Virus record (IMG/VR): IMGVR_UViG_3300048823_000040
Location: 1 to 35,850 of that record
Origin: a virus
DNA length: 35,850 nt
Strand: one strand, 5' to 3'
Numbering within the stretch: the stretch's first letter is position 1; the number at the start of each line of letters is the position of its first letter. The notes below the pieces were generated by a model that worked only from the letters and a program-made list of their open reading frames with translations, was not told the DNA's origin and searched no databases. Both the position numbers and the translations under genes were made by a program. Shown one piece after another: positions 20,936 to 30,239 of this stretch.

Positions 20936-23184
20936 CAATATGCTCGGCACAAAAACGCGATCTTGTCGCCATTGACCCATGTCGCCGCGCCGGTGATATC
21001 CGAGATGTCCGCGACGGTGACGGATGAGGCGGAGCTTGCCGTCTGCACCACCGCCGAATTGGCGGCTGTGTGGGTGCTCAGATCGTTAGCGAAGCAGACC
21101 CACCCCGTCGTGGCCGTCGGCATGGCAAGGACGCAGTTTGAACCCGAAGCCGTTCCGATCGTCACCACAAAGGCGTCGGTGCCGTTCGGCGCCGAGATGC
21201 TGGGCGACCCGCCGCCGCAGCCAGACGAAATCGTTGGGGCCGTTGCTGAGTCGGCGAGGTTGGCAAAGTTGATTGCCTTGAATGAATTTGAAGCCGGCAA
21301 ATTTGCAGTGCCGTACGGCGCGTCGTTGACTGTGTAACTCAGGCTCGGCGCAGTCGCCGTGACACTATTCACATACCATGAAATCCCCGGAGCGTTAGAA
21401 TTGCCAACAAGCTTAATACCATAGAATATTGTAGCGGCGGCAGAATTAAAGTATCCAGTATTGCTGTTAAAGGAGGTATTATATAAAAACGTGTCATTAT
21501 AAAACGACGAAATAGTAACCGCTGACGAAAATTCATAATGGCTACCACCCGGTGTGCTTCCAATCGGCTCGATGTTAAATGATGAATTGGTAATAGAGGT
21601 CCCATAGAATAAGGCGATATTGGGGATATTAGACCCAAGTGCTGTCGTATAGGGATACGACATTCCCTTCATGCGAATTTCATCGCCGGTCCCATTTACG
21701 AGGACAACAGATGGCCAGTAGTCTGACTCAATCTTAATGTCTATGTCGGCAGTGTTATTCAAATATACCGGATATTGTATGCCGGTGTAAGATGCGGGGG
21801 TGGACGTGTTATTGACCGCATAGAATTGGTCAAACTCTATATCGTTCGATCCTTCAATATAGAGTGCATATCCGCTGCCTTGGCTTAGGCTGGTGCAGCC
21901 ATAGCAGCGGATACCATCAGTTCCGCCGAGCGAAGTGCCGTAGTAAGATCCGTACGTTGGCGTCACAGACAGCGGGTTGGTTGATGTAAAGGCAAATCCA
22001 TAATCGCCGCTGACTGACAGATTAACCCACGTATCCCCTCCGTTGCCATTGTTGTGGGTAAATGGGACTGAATTGATGCCTTGAGCCAATGAGATCGTGA
22101 CGTTGCTGCCGGAAATATCGGTCCCCCCCGGAGACCCAGCCTGCACCCCAGTTGATGAACCTGCAATGATACCGTATTTACTCGGCGTCGATTGGCCAAT
22201 CGAACAAATGCCGAGGTTGTTAAAATGGATCGACACCGAGCCGATAGTGTCGAATACCTCACGGTTGTTAGTGTTGCCGAGGATAACCGACCCAACTGAC
22301 TGGCAAGCCGATACAAGACTGTCGCCCTGAAACTGGCCAACTGTGCCGTTGATGCTCAGGCCAACTAGATTCGTTACGTTGAGCGGGGTGTTGATCTTCC
22401 ACTTGCCGGCAGGAAGTGAGAGCGCATTGCCAGTCCCCGCCAGCGCGTTGATGGCGTTCTGATAGGCGGTCGAATAGTCGGTTGCGCCGGTTCGGTCGAT
22501 TGCGCCGAACTCGCGAATGTCGGCTCCAGTCGCGGGCCACACAGCCAACCAACATTTACTGTCGCTGGTCGGGATTTGCGACCCACCGTCGCCCGCGCCG
22601 GAGTTGAGCGAGCAGGCCGAGGCGCTGGACGTGTAGACCTGGGGCGGGGCGTCACCTTGAGCCACATAGCCCATTCGCATAACTTGTGGAGCATACGTGG
22701 ATGCAAGTGCGGTGAGAGCCGCATTGGTGACCACCATTGGCAGATCAGCCGACGCATTGCCGTTTAGGGCCGCGCTGATCGTCCCGGCCGAGAAATTGCC
22801 GCTGCCGTCTCGGGCTACGATCGTCGATGGCGTATTGGCGCTGGTGGCCGTGGTGGCTGAGTTTGGAAGGTTCGTCCCGTTGGCGAGGTTGACGACGGAC
22901 GGGGTTCCGAGATTCGGCGTCACCAAGATCGGCGAATTGGCGAAGACGAGCGACCCGGAGCCGGTCTCGTCTGTCATTGCCGTGGCGAGATTGGCGGAGG
23001 TCGGGGCGATCAGCCATGCGGGAACGCCGGTTCCGAGCACAAACGGGCTTGGAATCGCCGACGACCCGCCCAAGTTCGCGCAGACCGCGCCGGAAAGGAA
23101 GACGCCCGAGCAAGATGCGCCCGCCGGTCCGGCAAACAGACCAAAGAGCGCGAGGGCGCCAAAGATGTTGAGAAGCTTCCTCAT
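20935..23184 (-). CDS. tailspike / receptor-binding beta-helix protein with signal peptide
   Basis: 749 residues. An N-terminal hydrophobic start (MRKLLNIFGALALFGLFAGP, AGASC) looks like a signal peptide. Residues 60-210 have collagen-like tail-fibre turns (LATAMTDETGSGSLVFANSP, GNFSAGTISAALNGNASADL). Residues 225-640 carry a pectate-lyase-like beta-helix (IREFGAIDRTGATDYSTAYQ, then many short strands with Asn and Gly turns). A C-terminal domain ends INGDKIAF-like (WVNGDKIAFLCRAY). The coding DNA for the beta-helix is markedly richer in A and T than the flanks. It is the likely host-recognition spike. Confidence 0.85.
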   Translation of the reverse strand: MRKLLNIFGALALFGLFAGPAGASCSGVFLSGAVCANLGGSSAIPSPFVLGTGVPAWLIAPTSANLATAMTDETGSGSLVFANSPILVTPNLGTPSVVNLANGTNLPNSATTATSANTPSTIVARDGSGNFSAGTISAALNGNASADLPMVVTNAALTALASTYAPQVMRMGYVAQGDAPPQVYTSSASACSLNSGAGDGGSQIPTSDSKCWLAVWPATGADIREFGAIDRTGATDYSTAYQNAINALAGTGNALSLPAGKWKINTPLNVTNLVGLSINGTVGQFQGDSLVSACQSVGSVILGNTNNREVFDTIGSVSIHFNNLGICSIGQSTPSKYGIIAGSSTGVQAGSPGGTDISGSNVTISLAQGINSVPFTHNNGNGGDTWVNLSVSGDYGFAFTSTNPLSVTPTYGSYYGTSLGGTDGIRCYGCTSLSQGSGYALYIEGSNDIEFDQFYAVNNTSTPASYTGIQYPVYLNNTADIDIKIESDYWPSVVLVNGTGDEIRMKGMSYPYTTALGSNIPNIALFYGTSITNSSFNIEPIGSTPGGSHYEFSSAVTISSFYNDTFLYNTSFNSNTGYFNSAAATIFYGIKLVGNSNAPGISWYVNSVTATAPSLSYTVNDAPYGTANLPASNSFKAINFANLADSATAPTISSGCGGGSPSISAPNGTDAFVVTIGTASGSNCVLAMPTATTGWVCFANDLSTHTAANSAVVQTASSASSVTVADISDITGAATWVNGDKIAFLCRAY

Positions 23185-23185
23185 T

Positions 23186-23719
23186 TCAGATCACCGTCCA
23201 CTTAGAAACGCCATCGGTCATCAGGCGGAGAGAACCGTAAGCCGTCGTCAGGACTTGTGTCGTGGAACCGCTGATTTTGTCGGTCCCGCTTGCCGTCGCT
23301 GTGATGGTATTTGTTGCCGAACAAGAGCCGCTTTCATCGACGATCAAGACTTGCGATCCGACGGCATAATTTCCGGCTTGGGGAAGTGAGACCGTCCGCG
23401 CGGCGGTGATGGCCGTGTAAGCGATCACTCCCGCGGATACCGCGGCGGTGTAGTTCGCGTCGTTGACCGCAACACGCTGGCCGGACAGGACATAGGTGAT
23501 AAACTGCGGCAGGGTGACGAGGCTGTACGTCCCCGCGACCGTGTCAAAGACGGCCCATTCGTGCGTCGCAAGAAGCGACGCTGCGGTGGCGAGGGCGGGG
23601 TAATTTAACCCAATACTCCATATCCCATTGGCCTTCGCAACCGCGATGCCTGGACCAGCAGAGACGCGAGAGGGGAAGGGTGACCTTGCATTAACGCGGA
23701 TCGATGCGGGCAATGTCAT
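23186..23719 (-). CDS. tail-associated structural protein
   Basis: 177 residues from an ATG behind GGGAGA. It starts MTLPASIRVNARSPFPSRVS with GPGIAVAKANGIWSIGLNYP, then beta-rich repeats (ITAARTVSLPQAGNYAVGSQ, VLIVDESGSCSATNTITATA). This resembles phage base or fibre modules with a C-terminal trimerising beta domain. It lies between the ATT-start gene and the tailspike. A fibre-associated role is inferred. Confidence 0.75.
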   Translation of the reverse strand: MTLPASIRVNARSPFPSRVSAGPGIAVAKANGIWSIGLNYPALATAASLLATHEWAVFDTVAGTYSLVTLPQFITYVLSGQRVAVNDANYTAAVSAGVIAYTAITAARTVSLPQAGNYAVGSQVLIVDESGSCSATNTITATASGTDKISGSTTQVLTTAYGSLRLMTDGVSKWTVI

Positions 23720-24168
23720 TAGGTATTTCTCCCGCCCATGAAGACAGGAAGCCTGCCGATCAGCAATTGCCGCCCGTCGTCGTTGGCTGTGTCCTCGATG
23801 GTCAAGTACACGTCGTATGAACTGCGGCCATGCAGCGTCTTCATGATCGACTTCGGAATTTGGATGTCGATCACGCCGGTATCGACGATCGCGATGTACG
23901 ATCCCGCCGTGATTGGTGCCGCGCCCTGCGCGAGGTTGGTGTAGATGACCGCGTCGCATCCCGCATCGTCATAGTATGGCGACGGCCCCGAATATCCGGG
24001 GTCACCATGATGCGAGCGGCGGATTTCGAGCGCGATGGCGTAGGCCGCGTTGCCATTGTTATCGAGAAGGCTAATCAGATCGCCTGTCTCGTCGTCGGAA
24101 ACCTGAACGGATTGCGCCCACGCCTCGCGATTCGTAATCTGGGGAAAGAGGACGGGATTCTGGTAAAT
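23719..24168 (-). CDS. tail protein apparently starting at ATT
   Basis: A continuous 149-residue frame fills what would otherwise be a 460-base gap. From the presumed start it reads MYQNPVLFPQITNREAWAQS, then DETGDLISLLDNNGNAAYAI, SYIAIVDTGVIDIQIPKSIM and LLIGRLPVFMGGRNT before TAA. This TAA overlaps the next ATG as TAATG. There is no ATG, GTG or TTG upstream of about residue 100, but an ATT at 24166-24168 follows GGGAGGCTAAC, a strong ribosome binding site. The same frame begins right after the collar gene's TGA. Beta-rich, with a BppU-like N-terminal look; likely a tail or baseplate component. Confidence 0.7.
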   Translation of the reverse strand: MYQNPVLFPQITNREAWAQSVQVSDDETGDLISLLDNNGNAAYAIALEIRRSHHGDPGYSGPSPYYDDAGCDAVIYTNLAQGAAPITAGSYIAIVDTGVIDIQIPKSIMKTLHGRSSYDVYLTIEDTANDDGRQLLIGRLPVFMGGRNT

Positions 24169-24180
24169 GTTAGCCTCCCA

Positions 24181-25143
24181 TCACATTTTGACGTAGAACG
24201 TGCCGAGCACGAACGGTTGGCAATTGTTGTGCGCCCCGCCGCCGCCTGTGTTCGCGTTTGCGACCGAAATGCTGGTCACGGCCGATGGCATGGCTTGTGC
24301 CGCCTGAGCGCCGCCGCCTGCAGGCACGGTGCCGGAGCCATTCATGAAATACGTTCCGGCATGCGTGTGGCCGGGGTCGGTCACGGTCGCTGTGTGCGTG
24401 TGCGCGGGCATTTCATTGGTGGTCAGGACGTGGTTGGCCTCGCCGCCCCACGCCGCTGGGGTTGTCGGACCATCCCCGCCGCCGCTCGTGACATTGGACG
24501 CAAGCAGGATGCCTGCCGCAGACGCCCCCATGTCGTCGAGACCGAGCGGCGCGCGCGCACGCCAGTCCGGCAACGCGATTGTCTCACCGGCGTTGAAATC
24601 TGCCAAGGCCGACGCGCCGCGTCCGCCTGAGACTGCGCAATGCGCGTTGGTAAAATTTGACCAGAGATAAATGAAGAGGCTCTGCGTATCGGCGTTGGCG
24701 CGCTGCGTCGCCCCGGAGGTCGAATTGCCGATGGTCTGGCCATTCATCTTCAGCCAGCCGGACAGCGTCTCCGAGGTAGCGCGGAACTTGATGTCGCCGG
24801 TTGATAGGACCGTCGTGGGATCGACGGATGACCCGCCCCCGCCTCCGCCGCCGCCCGATGACGGGCCGACCACCTGCATTACCGGGTAATCGAATATAAC
24901 GACACCCGTCGCATCGGTCAGGCGAACGTGAACCTGTCCGTCCGCTAGATAGAACATGGGAATGCGGCCGTACTGATCCGCCGCCATCGGCCACGGCTGC
25001 GTGATCGACAGGCCGAAGTCCTGGAATGCGTCCTGCGGCGTCGCAACCGTGCTGACGGCGTAGATGTACAGCAGCGCGCCCGCCATGGGCTGGCCGTTGA
25101 GGTCGACGCATTGCGTCAGGGCGACGGGGATTGTGCCGGCCAT
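24181..25143 (-). CDS. tail fibre with tail collar domain
   Basis: 320 residues. The N-terminal ~95 residues (VALTQCVDLNGQPMAGALLY, WPMAADQYGRIPMFYLADGQ) are a virion-attachment domain of the type found in podovirus fibres. A Gly-rich linker (SSGGGGGGGGSS) follows, then a phage tail collar domain: DIKFRATSETLSGWLKMNGQ, ALPDWRARAPLGLDDMGAS and the histidine-rich NEMPAHTHTATVTDPGHTHA. The collar fold often binds metal at its HxH pairs. ATG follows the preceding TAA directly. Confidence 0.85.
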   Translation of the reverse strand: MAGTIPVALTQCVDLNGQPMAGALLYIYAVSTVATPQDAFQDFGLSITQPWPMAADQYGRIPMFYLADGQVHVRLTDATGVVIFDYPVMQVVGPSSGGGGGGGGSSVDPTTVLSTGDIKFRATSETLSGWLKMNGQTIGNSTSGATQRANADTQSLFIYLWSNFTNAHCAVSGGRGASALADFNAGETIALPDWRARAPLGLDDMGASAAGILLASNVTSGGGDGPTTPAAWGGEANHVLTTNEMPAHTHTATVTDPGHTHAGTYFMNGSGTVPAGGGAQAAQAMPSAVTSISVANANTGGGGAHNNCQPFVLGTFYVKM

Positions 25144-26742
25144 TTACTTGCTCGATTTCTGAGAAGGATCGACGGACGCGCTGGCGATGTGGTCCGGCTC
25201 AATCTGAATGCCGGCGTCGGCGAGATTCTTTGACAACGCGCGCGAGGCAAGCAATAAGCGAGACACGTTCCTTGGCGTCGCCGAGCCGTTTGCAGACACG
25301 CTCGCCTGTGTCCATTTTTGCATTGTCGACTGCATTTGCTTGCCGAGAGGCGAACGGGAGGCCACTAGGTCTTGAAGCTTCTTGACGTCCGAAGCGGTCA
25401 AAGCTGCGCTGAGTTTCTTCAACCCATAGCCGATAACGGGGGCTACCGCGCCAAGCGGCCCGGCCGTATAAGCCCCGCCAGCCGCGACAAGCGTTGTCCC
25501 GAGACCACCGCCGCCGCCCAGCATGTTCCCGCCGCGACGCGCGAGGTTGGCGACCGGAGAGCCAACGACGACCTTGCGCATTTGGGCCAGCTCATCATCC
25601 GAGAACCCGCGCCGCCGCTTCGGGTTGCTAAGAATGTCCTTAAGCCTCTGCCGTGTTGCGTTATCGACGTTCATCCCGCTGTTGGCCGCGCCGGCTTGCA
25701 GCGAAGCCTTGTCCAAGGCTGTCTCGATCGCCTCGCTGCGCTTTGCCGCCGCATAATTGCCGCGGGCTTCCTTAAGCACGCTCGCAACCTTTGCCGGGTC
25801 GCCCTTGATCACGGCGGACGCCGGGACGGTCCCGACAAACTTGTCAAGAGATTCAATCGTCGCCCGCGCGGCTTCGCGTTCGGTCGGGTCAGCGCTGCTG
25901 GCGACCTTGCCGAGCATCTTCCTGACCGTGTCGAGATTCTGCCCCGTGACAACGGCGCCGGTCGGCGGCTTGTCGAGCAAGGTCAGCGTGCCGAACGTCT
26001 TGGGGGCCAACATGTCGTTGAACCCGTCGTTGTTCATGTCGATCGAATGAGCATCCTTCCACGCCTTGACCGCGTTCGGATCGATTGTTAGTTCTTTGAT
26101 CGCGGGGTGATTGTAAGCGGCGGAGGCGGCGTCTTTCAGTTCCTCGGTCGTCGGAGCGACAATCTTTTCTGCCTTACCCGCCGCGCCTAGAACCTTCTCC
26201 GCCGGCCGCGCCACAGCCGCAACAGGGTTAGCGACATCGCCAACAGCGCGAGCGACCTCGCCCACCTTGCCGATGACGCCCGGCGCCTTAGCAAGCGCCG
26301 AACCGCCGCCAGTAAGTAGCACACTGAGATCGCCAGCGACGCCCACAGGATCGGTCGCGAGGGACTTCTTGATCTGGTCGACGCCACCATAGCGATCCTT
26401 GAAATAGGTTCCGACCGCATCGGCGGTGGGAACGTATTCCTTGCCGGACATTACGCCGGCCTTTTGTAGCGCGCCAGCCTCGACGTTGCCAAGGGATTGC
26501 ATCGTCTCGACCGGATGGATGAACGGCTGCACCATGCCCTTGCCAAATTCTAGGGCGCTCTTGGGCGCGTTCTGCCACGCCTGCGAGGCAACGTCGCCCC
26601 ACGATAGGTCTTTCGGCTGTTCGGTCGCAGCAGCAGGTTTTGACGCGGCATAGCTTTGCAAACCAGCCGATGCCTGTTGCATATCCGGCGCGTCGACCTG
26701 GAACTTTCGGCCGTCCGACGTCTGGACGTCAAAGACGGGCAT
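25144..26742 (-). CDS. putative internal virion / ejection protein
   Basis: 532 residues, Ala- and Gly-rich. The start MPVFDVQTSDGRKFQVDAPD is a short domain common at the N-terminus of phage internal virion proteins. Two apolar glycine-rich stretches (VGVAGDLSVLLTGGGSALAK and LGTTLVAAGGAYTAGPLGAV) could enter membrane, while the middle is helical and charged (EREAARATIESLDKFVGTVP). This fits a protein ejected with DNA to cross the envelope, as in P22 or T7. No catalytic motif is seen; the assignment rests on position and composition. Confidence 0.7.
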   Translation of the reverse strand: MPVFDVQTSDGRKFQVDAPDMQQASAGLQSYAASKPAAATEQPKDLSWGDVASQAWQNAPKSALEFGKGMVQPFIHPVETMQSLGNVEAGALQKAGVMSGKEYVPTADAVGTYFKDRYGGVDQIKKSLATDPVGVAGDLSVLLTGGGSALAKAPGVIGKVGEVARAVGDVANPVAAVARPAEKVLGAAGKAEKIVAPTTEELKDAASAAYNHPAIKELTIDPNAVKAWKDAHSIDMNNDGFNDMLAPKTFGTLTLLDKPPTGAVVTGQNLDTVRKMLGKVASSADPTEREAARATIESLDKFVGTVPASAVIKGDPAKVASVLKEARGNYAAAKRSEAIETALDKASLQAGAANSGMNVDNATRQRLKDILSNPKRRRGFSDDELAQMRKVVVGSPVANLARRGGNMLGGGGGLGTTLVAAGGAYTAGPLGAVAPVIGYGLKKLSAALTASDVKKLQDLVASRSPLGKQMQSTMQKWTQASVSANGSATPRNVSRLLLASRALSKNLADAGIQIEPDHIASASVDPSQKSSK

Positions 26743-28847
26743 TATTGCGCCTCACGGATGCGAATGCCGCCGGGGAGCGTGACCCAGCCGTCCTTGTCGG
26801 GCTTGCCCGGCGCGGCGTCCTTGCCCGCCGACGTGTCCGCTTTCTTGTCCGGTGCCTTGAAATATTCCAGCGTGCCGGGAAACAACAGACTGTCAAAGTC
26901 GTCTCGACCAGTCGATTCCTGATATTGCTTTTCCAGGCCATGGAGCTGGCCGATGGAGAGCCGGCGATATTGCTCAATCGCGCCGGCCAACTGTTCGGGG
27001 CTCTCGGCCTTGTCGATATTCTTTTTGACCTCTTCGCGGTCGCCGATCGTCGCCACGCCGCCGACAATCGCCTTGACCAATTCATCGCCGACAATGGACT
27101 TGACCGAGTCGAAGTTCGTCGGCGCGGGCTGGCCGGTTTGGACCGCAATGGCCTGCGCCGCCTGATTGAACAGCCTGACGTCGCCATTTTTCAGCGCGGC
27201 GACCGCGTCATTCAGCACGCCCAAGTGATCGACGAGGACGTTGAACGAGCGGATCGTGTTGCCCTGGGCGCCAGACGTGAATTTCGTAATGGCGGAGGAT
27301 TCTTTGGTGTAGTCCTGCGCCGCCTTTGCAACATCCTCCGCCGTCGCGTTCGGATTCTCTTGGAGATATCGGTTGATGTACGCTGACGCGGCGGAACGGC
27401 TCGAGCGTCCGCTTTGGACGAACGCCTGAATCTGCTGCGCCGACGCGTCCGGGTTTTCTTCGAGGAAGCGTTGCAGCGCAAGATTGCTCGCGTTGGCCGG
27501 GGTTGACTGGAACGCGACCTTGCCCGTTCGCGGGTCAAGCAACGTCTCCCCGGGCCGGACCTCCATGAGCGCAGACGATTTCTCGATGCGGTCGCGCCAG
27601 TCTTGTAGCGCCGCGACTTGTCCCGCCGCTCTTGGATTGACCGACAGCCGCGCCATCTCCTTGTCGATCGCGAGGATGGCTTGCTGCGGGTCTTTGAAGC
27701 CGGGTGGGAGCGGAACCTGCGGACCAATCGGCTGTGCGCTGTTGTCCGCCGCCTGATTGGACGCAGGCCGCGTCGGAATACCGGCCGCGGCCGAAGCGGG
27801 CGGGAGGTTGCCGCCACCTGGGGCCTGCTGCGCTAACGCCTTGACCTCCGCATCGCCGCGCCACGGCGCCAGGTCGTTGTCGGCCATGTAGTCGATATTG
27901 GCCTTGTCCACGTTCTGCCATTGTCCTGGGTCGGCCGGATCAAGGCCTGCCTTGCGCATTTCAGTTCCGAGGCCGTTGCGCACGTTGTCCTGAAAATCTC
28001 CGAAGCTGAACGGCTTGCCATCCGCGCCGACATCGACGGCGCTTGCCGAGTTCGGATTCTTCGGCGACAGAGCCTTAAGACCTTCGGACGCCGCGATCTT
28101 GGCGACCACGTCGGGATCCAGCCCTTTCGACTTCGCATAGGCGCGGATGAAGGATTCATGGCCGGACTGCGTATCGGCGTATTCGCCACTATCAGACTTC
28201 GGCGCGATCCCGTTGCGCTGCATATACGCACTGAGGATGCGCTGCGCCTGCGCGGCCTGGTCCTGCGTCATCGGCGCGGTCGGATCGGCCTTGACCGCCT
28301 TCGCCACGTTCGACGCGATGGTCTGCATCTTCTCCACGCCGCCGGTCCAATCGTCCGGCAGGGACGAAAACACCATTGAGTTGACGGACGGGAACGCCGC
28401 AGACGCGCCGGACAGATCGCCAAGCTGTGCGCCGCCGGGGGCCGGCACGTTCGTCACAGGGGCCTGAGGGGCGGCCTGGGGGGCCGCAACGCGAGGGACG
28501 GCAGGGACAGGAGCCGCCGCAGCCGGAGCCGCCCCAGCGGGCGTGCCAGGGCCGCCGCCGAGCAGCGGGCTTAATGGAACTTGCTGCTGCTGCTGGGCCA
28601 TAGGCCCATACTGGCCAATCGCGTTGATGTCGCCCTTCTGGGCAAGAATCTGCATGATCTTGTTGTAATCGGGCTGGCCCGTTGCCGGATCGGTCGGGAT
28701 GCCGTCCTTGAACGCCGTCGAGATGTCGCGCTGCTGGTTCTGCTGCTGGCCCGAACGGAAGGTGTTCGCCAAATCCCCGATCGTGTCGCCAAACTGCGAC
28801 CAGTTGGGCGTCGGATAGCTCGGAGAATTTACGGTTTCGTAATCCAT
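26742..28847 (-). CDS. internal virion protein with lytic-transglycosylase-like domain
   Basis: 701 residues. After a low-complexity Pro/Ala/Gln lead (to about 170), residues 228-345 read GHESFIRAYAKSKGLDPDVV, AKIAASEGLKALSPKNPNSA, PFSFGDFQDNVRNGLGTEMR, and WQNVDKANIDYMADNDLAPW. The Glu of ASEG and SFGDFQ match the pattern of phage lysozyme/transglycosylase domains. A long helical C-terminal half follows, ending WVTLPGGIRIREAQ. It probably opens the peptidoglycan during DNA entry. It overlaps the 532-residue gene by one base (TAATG). Confidence 0.75.
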   Translation of the reverse strand: MDYETVNSPSYPTPNWSQFGDTIGDLANTFRSGQQQNQQRDISTAFKDGIPTDPATGQPDYNKIMQILAQKGDINAIGQYGPMAQQQQQVPLSPLLGGGPGTPAGAAPAAAAPVPAVPRVAAPQAAPQAPVTNVPAPGGAQLGDLSGASAAFPSVNSMVFSSLPDDWTGGVEKMQTIASNVAKAVKADPTAPMTQDQAAQAQRILSAYMQRNGIAPKSDSGEYADTQSGHESFIRAYAKSKGLDPDVVAKIAASEGLKALSPKNPNSASAVDVGADGKPFSFGDFQDNVRNGLGTEMRKAGLDPADPGQWQNVDKANIDYMADNDLAPWRGDAEVKALAQQAPGGGNLPPASAAAGIPTRPASNQAADNSAQPIGPQVPLPPGFKDPQQAILAIDKEMARLSVNPRAAGQVAALQDWRDRIEKSSALMEVRPGETLLDPRTGKVAFQSTPANASNLALQRFLEENPDASAQQIQAFVQSGRSSRSAASAYINRYLQENPNATAEDVAKAAQDYTKESSAITKFTSGAQGNTIRSFNVLVDHLGVLNDAVAALKNGDVRLFNQAAQAIAVQTGQPAPTNFDSVKSIVGDELVKAIVGGVATIGDREEVKKNIDKAESPEQLAGAIEQYRRLSIGQLHGLEKQYQESTGRDDFDSLLFPGTLEYFKAPDKKADTSAGKDAAPGKPDKDGWVTLPGGIRIREAQ

Positions 28848-28862
28848 AATAAGGACCGCCCG

Positions 28863-29141
28863 TCAATACAAGAGTTGGCCGCCGCCACCAATGCCGCCGG
28901 ACATGGTGCCGGACGACCCGCCACCAAGCTGCATCGGCATTCCACCCGTCGAGCCGCCGCCTTGAAGAAACTGCATGAGTTGGCTGATAAACGAGCCCTG
29001 CTGTTGCTGACCGCCGCCGGCGCCCGCTTGCTGAGGCTGCTGCGGCTGTTGCTGATTGAGGCCGAAGATGCTCGCGAGCGCCGCAGCCGGCCCGGCGTAA
29101 CTCGGAGAACCAACGACTTGGTATTGGCTTGCATCGCTCAT
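28863..29141 (-). CDS. Gln/Gly-rich small virion-region protein
   Basis: 92 residues of low complexity: MSDASQYQVVGSPSYAGPAA, a Q/P block (GLNQQQPQQPQQAGAGGGQQ), a short helix FISQLMQFLQGG and a Gly/Ser tail ending GGGGQLLY. Disordered with one amphipathic helix. It sits tightly between the S74-type gene and the transglycosylase gene, so it is probably part of the ejected core. Function unknown. Confidence 0.65.
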   Translation of the reverse strand: MSDASQYQVVGSPSYAGPAAALASIFGLNQQQPQQPQQAGAGGGQQQQGSFISQLMQFLQGGGSTGGMPMQLGGGSSGTMSGGIGGGGQLLY

Positions 29142-29143
29142 GG

Positions 29144-30007
29144 TCAGGCCGCCTTATCAAAAAACCGCGCCAGCTCCGCAGACATCTGCGTAGCACGGCC
29201 GTAATCAACAGCAAGATACCCGCCATGCTCGGAAACCGCGTCTGGCCTCGTCTTTTCCACCTCCTGAGCAAGAACCCCGATGCGCGGCGTGTCGTCGCCC
29301 TTGTAGCGGTAGCGATAGACATTCGTCCCGTCGTAAAGCTCGCCCACGGGTTCGATCGATTCCTTGAGCCGCTCGTCGGAAAAGATCGAAGTCGCCAGTT
29401 TTATTCCGCCGCCGAGCAAGTTCATATCCATGCTCTGGTTTGCGAGGTCGGCGCTCGCTTGCGCGTTGCCGATGCTGGTGTCGGCCCCATAATTGATGTT
29501 GGCAAGATTGTTATAATTGGCGTTGGTCTGGTTGCCGAGGCCGGTCTGGACGCCGGCGATGCCACCCGCCGCTTGGTTAGATTGATTGAGATATGGCTGC
29601 AACTGCGAAACGCGGTCGTTGTATGTCTGACTGGCTAGCCCGGCCGCGTTTTTCTGCAGGGCCAACGCCTCGTTGCCGCTGCCTGTCGTCCCGGTTGCGG
29701 CTGCTTGCGCGGTGGTCGCGTTGTTGGCTTGGCCAAGCGTATACTGGTAGCCTGGCGTGGCCTGTAGGGCTTGCTGCGCCTGCTGCCCCGCGCTGGCGCC
29801 ATTCAACCCCAGCAAATTTCCAAGTTGCGTCGTGCCCTGCTGGGCTTGCGTATAGTTTTGTTGGAACGGGGCAAAGGCGCTCGCATAATCGGTGTTGAGC
29901 GCCGATTGGCCCTTACCGATCTGCCCAGTGGCCGAGGTGAGGCCCTTGTTGATACCGGCGCTTTGGGCCGAAGCCGCGTCGCTTGCGCCGCTAAACAGTT
30001 CAGACAT
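29144..30007 (-). CDS. virion protein with C-terminal S74 chaperone-like domain
   Basis: 287 residues. The first 205 are Ala/Gln/Asn-rich helix (GLTSATGQIGKGQSALNTDY, QQAQQALQATPGYQYTLGQA), a layout seen in ejected or needle-like proteins. Residues 209-280 are an intramolecular chaperone (peptidase S74-like): FSDERLKESIEPVGELYDGT, NVYRYRYKGDDTPRIGVLAQ and EVEKTRPDAVSEHGGYLAVD. The SDERLK Ser start and GVLAQEV motif are standard. S74 domains trimerise fibres and cut themselves off; here one caps a non-fibrous protein. Confidence 0.8.
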   Translation of the reverse strand: MSELFSGASDAASAQSAGINKGLTSATGQIGKGQSALNTDYASAFAPFQQNYTQAQQGTTQLGNLLGLNGASAGQQAQQALQATPGYQYTLGQANNATTAQAAATGTTGSGNEALALQKNAAGLASQTYNDRVSQLQPYLNQSNQAAGGIAGVQTGLGNQTNANYNNLANINYGADTSIGNAQASADLANQSMDMNLLGGGIKLATSIFSDERLKESIEPVGELYDGTNVYRYRYKGDDTPRIGVLAQEVEKTRPDAVSEHGGYLAVDYGRATQMSAELARFFDKAA

Positions 30008-30016
30008 GGATCACCT

Positions 30017-30238
30017 TCAAGATAGTCTAATTTTCACGCCACCGGACGAATGATAGAGGCCGCCGACAGGGACGCCAGCCTTCGCCGCGTCCGCATCCGT
30101 CGCCGCCTCGGTGAGCGGCCCGACGTTTTTCGATTCCGAATGGGCCTTCATGTATTGGATGAACGCCGGCGTTGGCTTCCCGTCTTTGTCGACCCAATTG
30201 ACCGACGACGACGGAAGCGGCGCAAACTTGCTCGCCAT
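30017..30238 (-). CDS. small hypothetical virion-region protein
   Basis: 73 residues from an ATG at 30238 after GGAGGGTGAC. It reads MASKFAPLPSSSVNWVDKDG, then KPTPAFIQYMKAHSESKNVG and ends GGLYHSSGGVKIRLS. A short polar chain with a small beta end, recurring in phage head-tail clusters. It follows the stopper gene closely. Function unknown. Confidence 0.7.
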   Translation of the reverse strand: MASKFAPLPSSSVNWVDKDGKPTPAFIQYMKAHSESKNVGPLTEAATDADAAKAGVPVGGLYHSSGGVKIRLS

Positions 30239-30239
30239 G

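Noticed and set aside
25372-26091. 239-codon open frame on the plus strand
   Set aside because: Antisense to the 532-residue ejection-protein gene, with shadow-like Arg-rich sequence and no domain.
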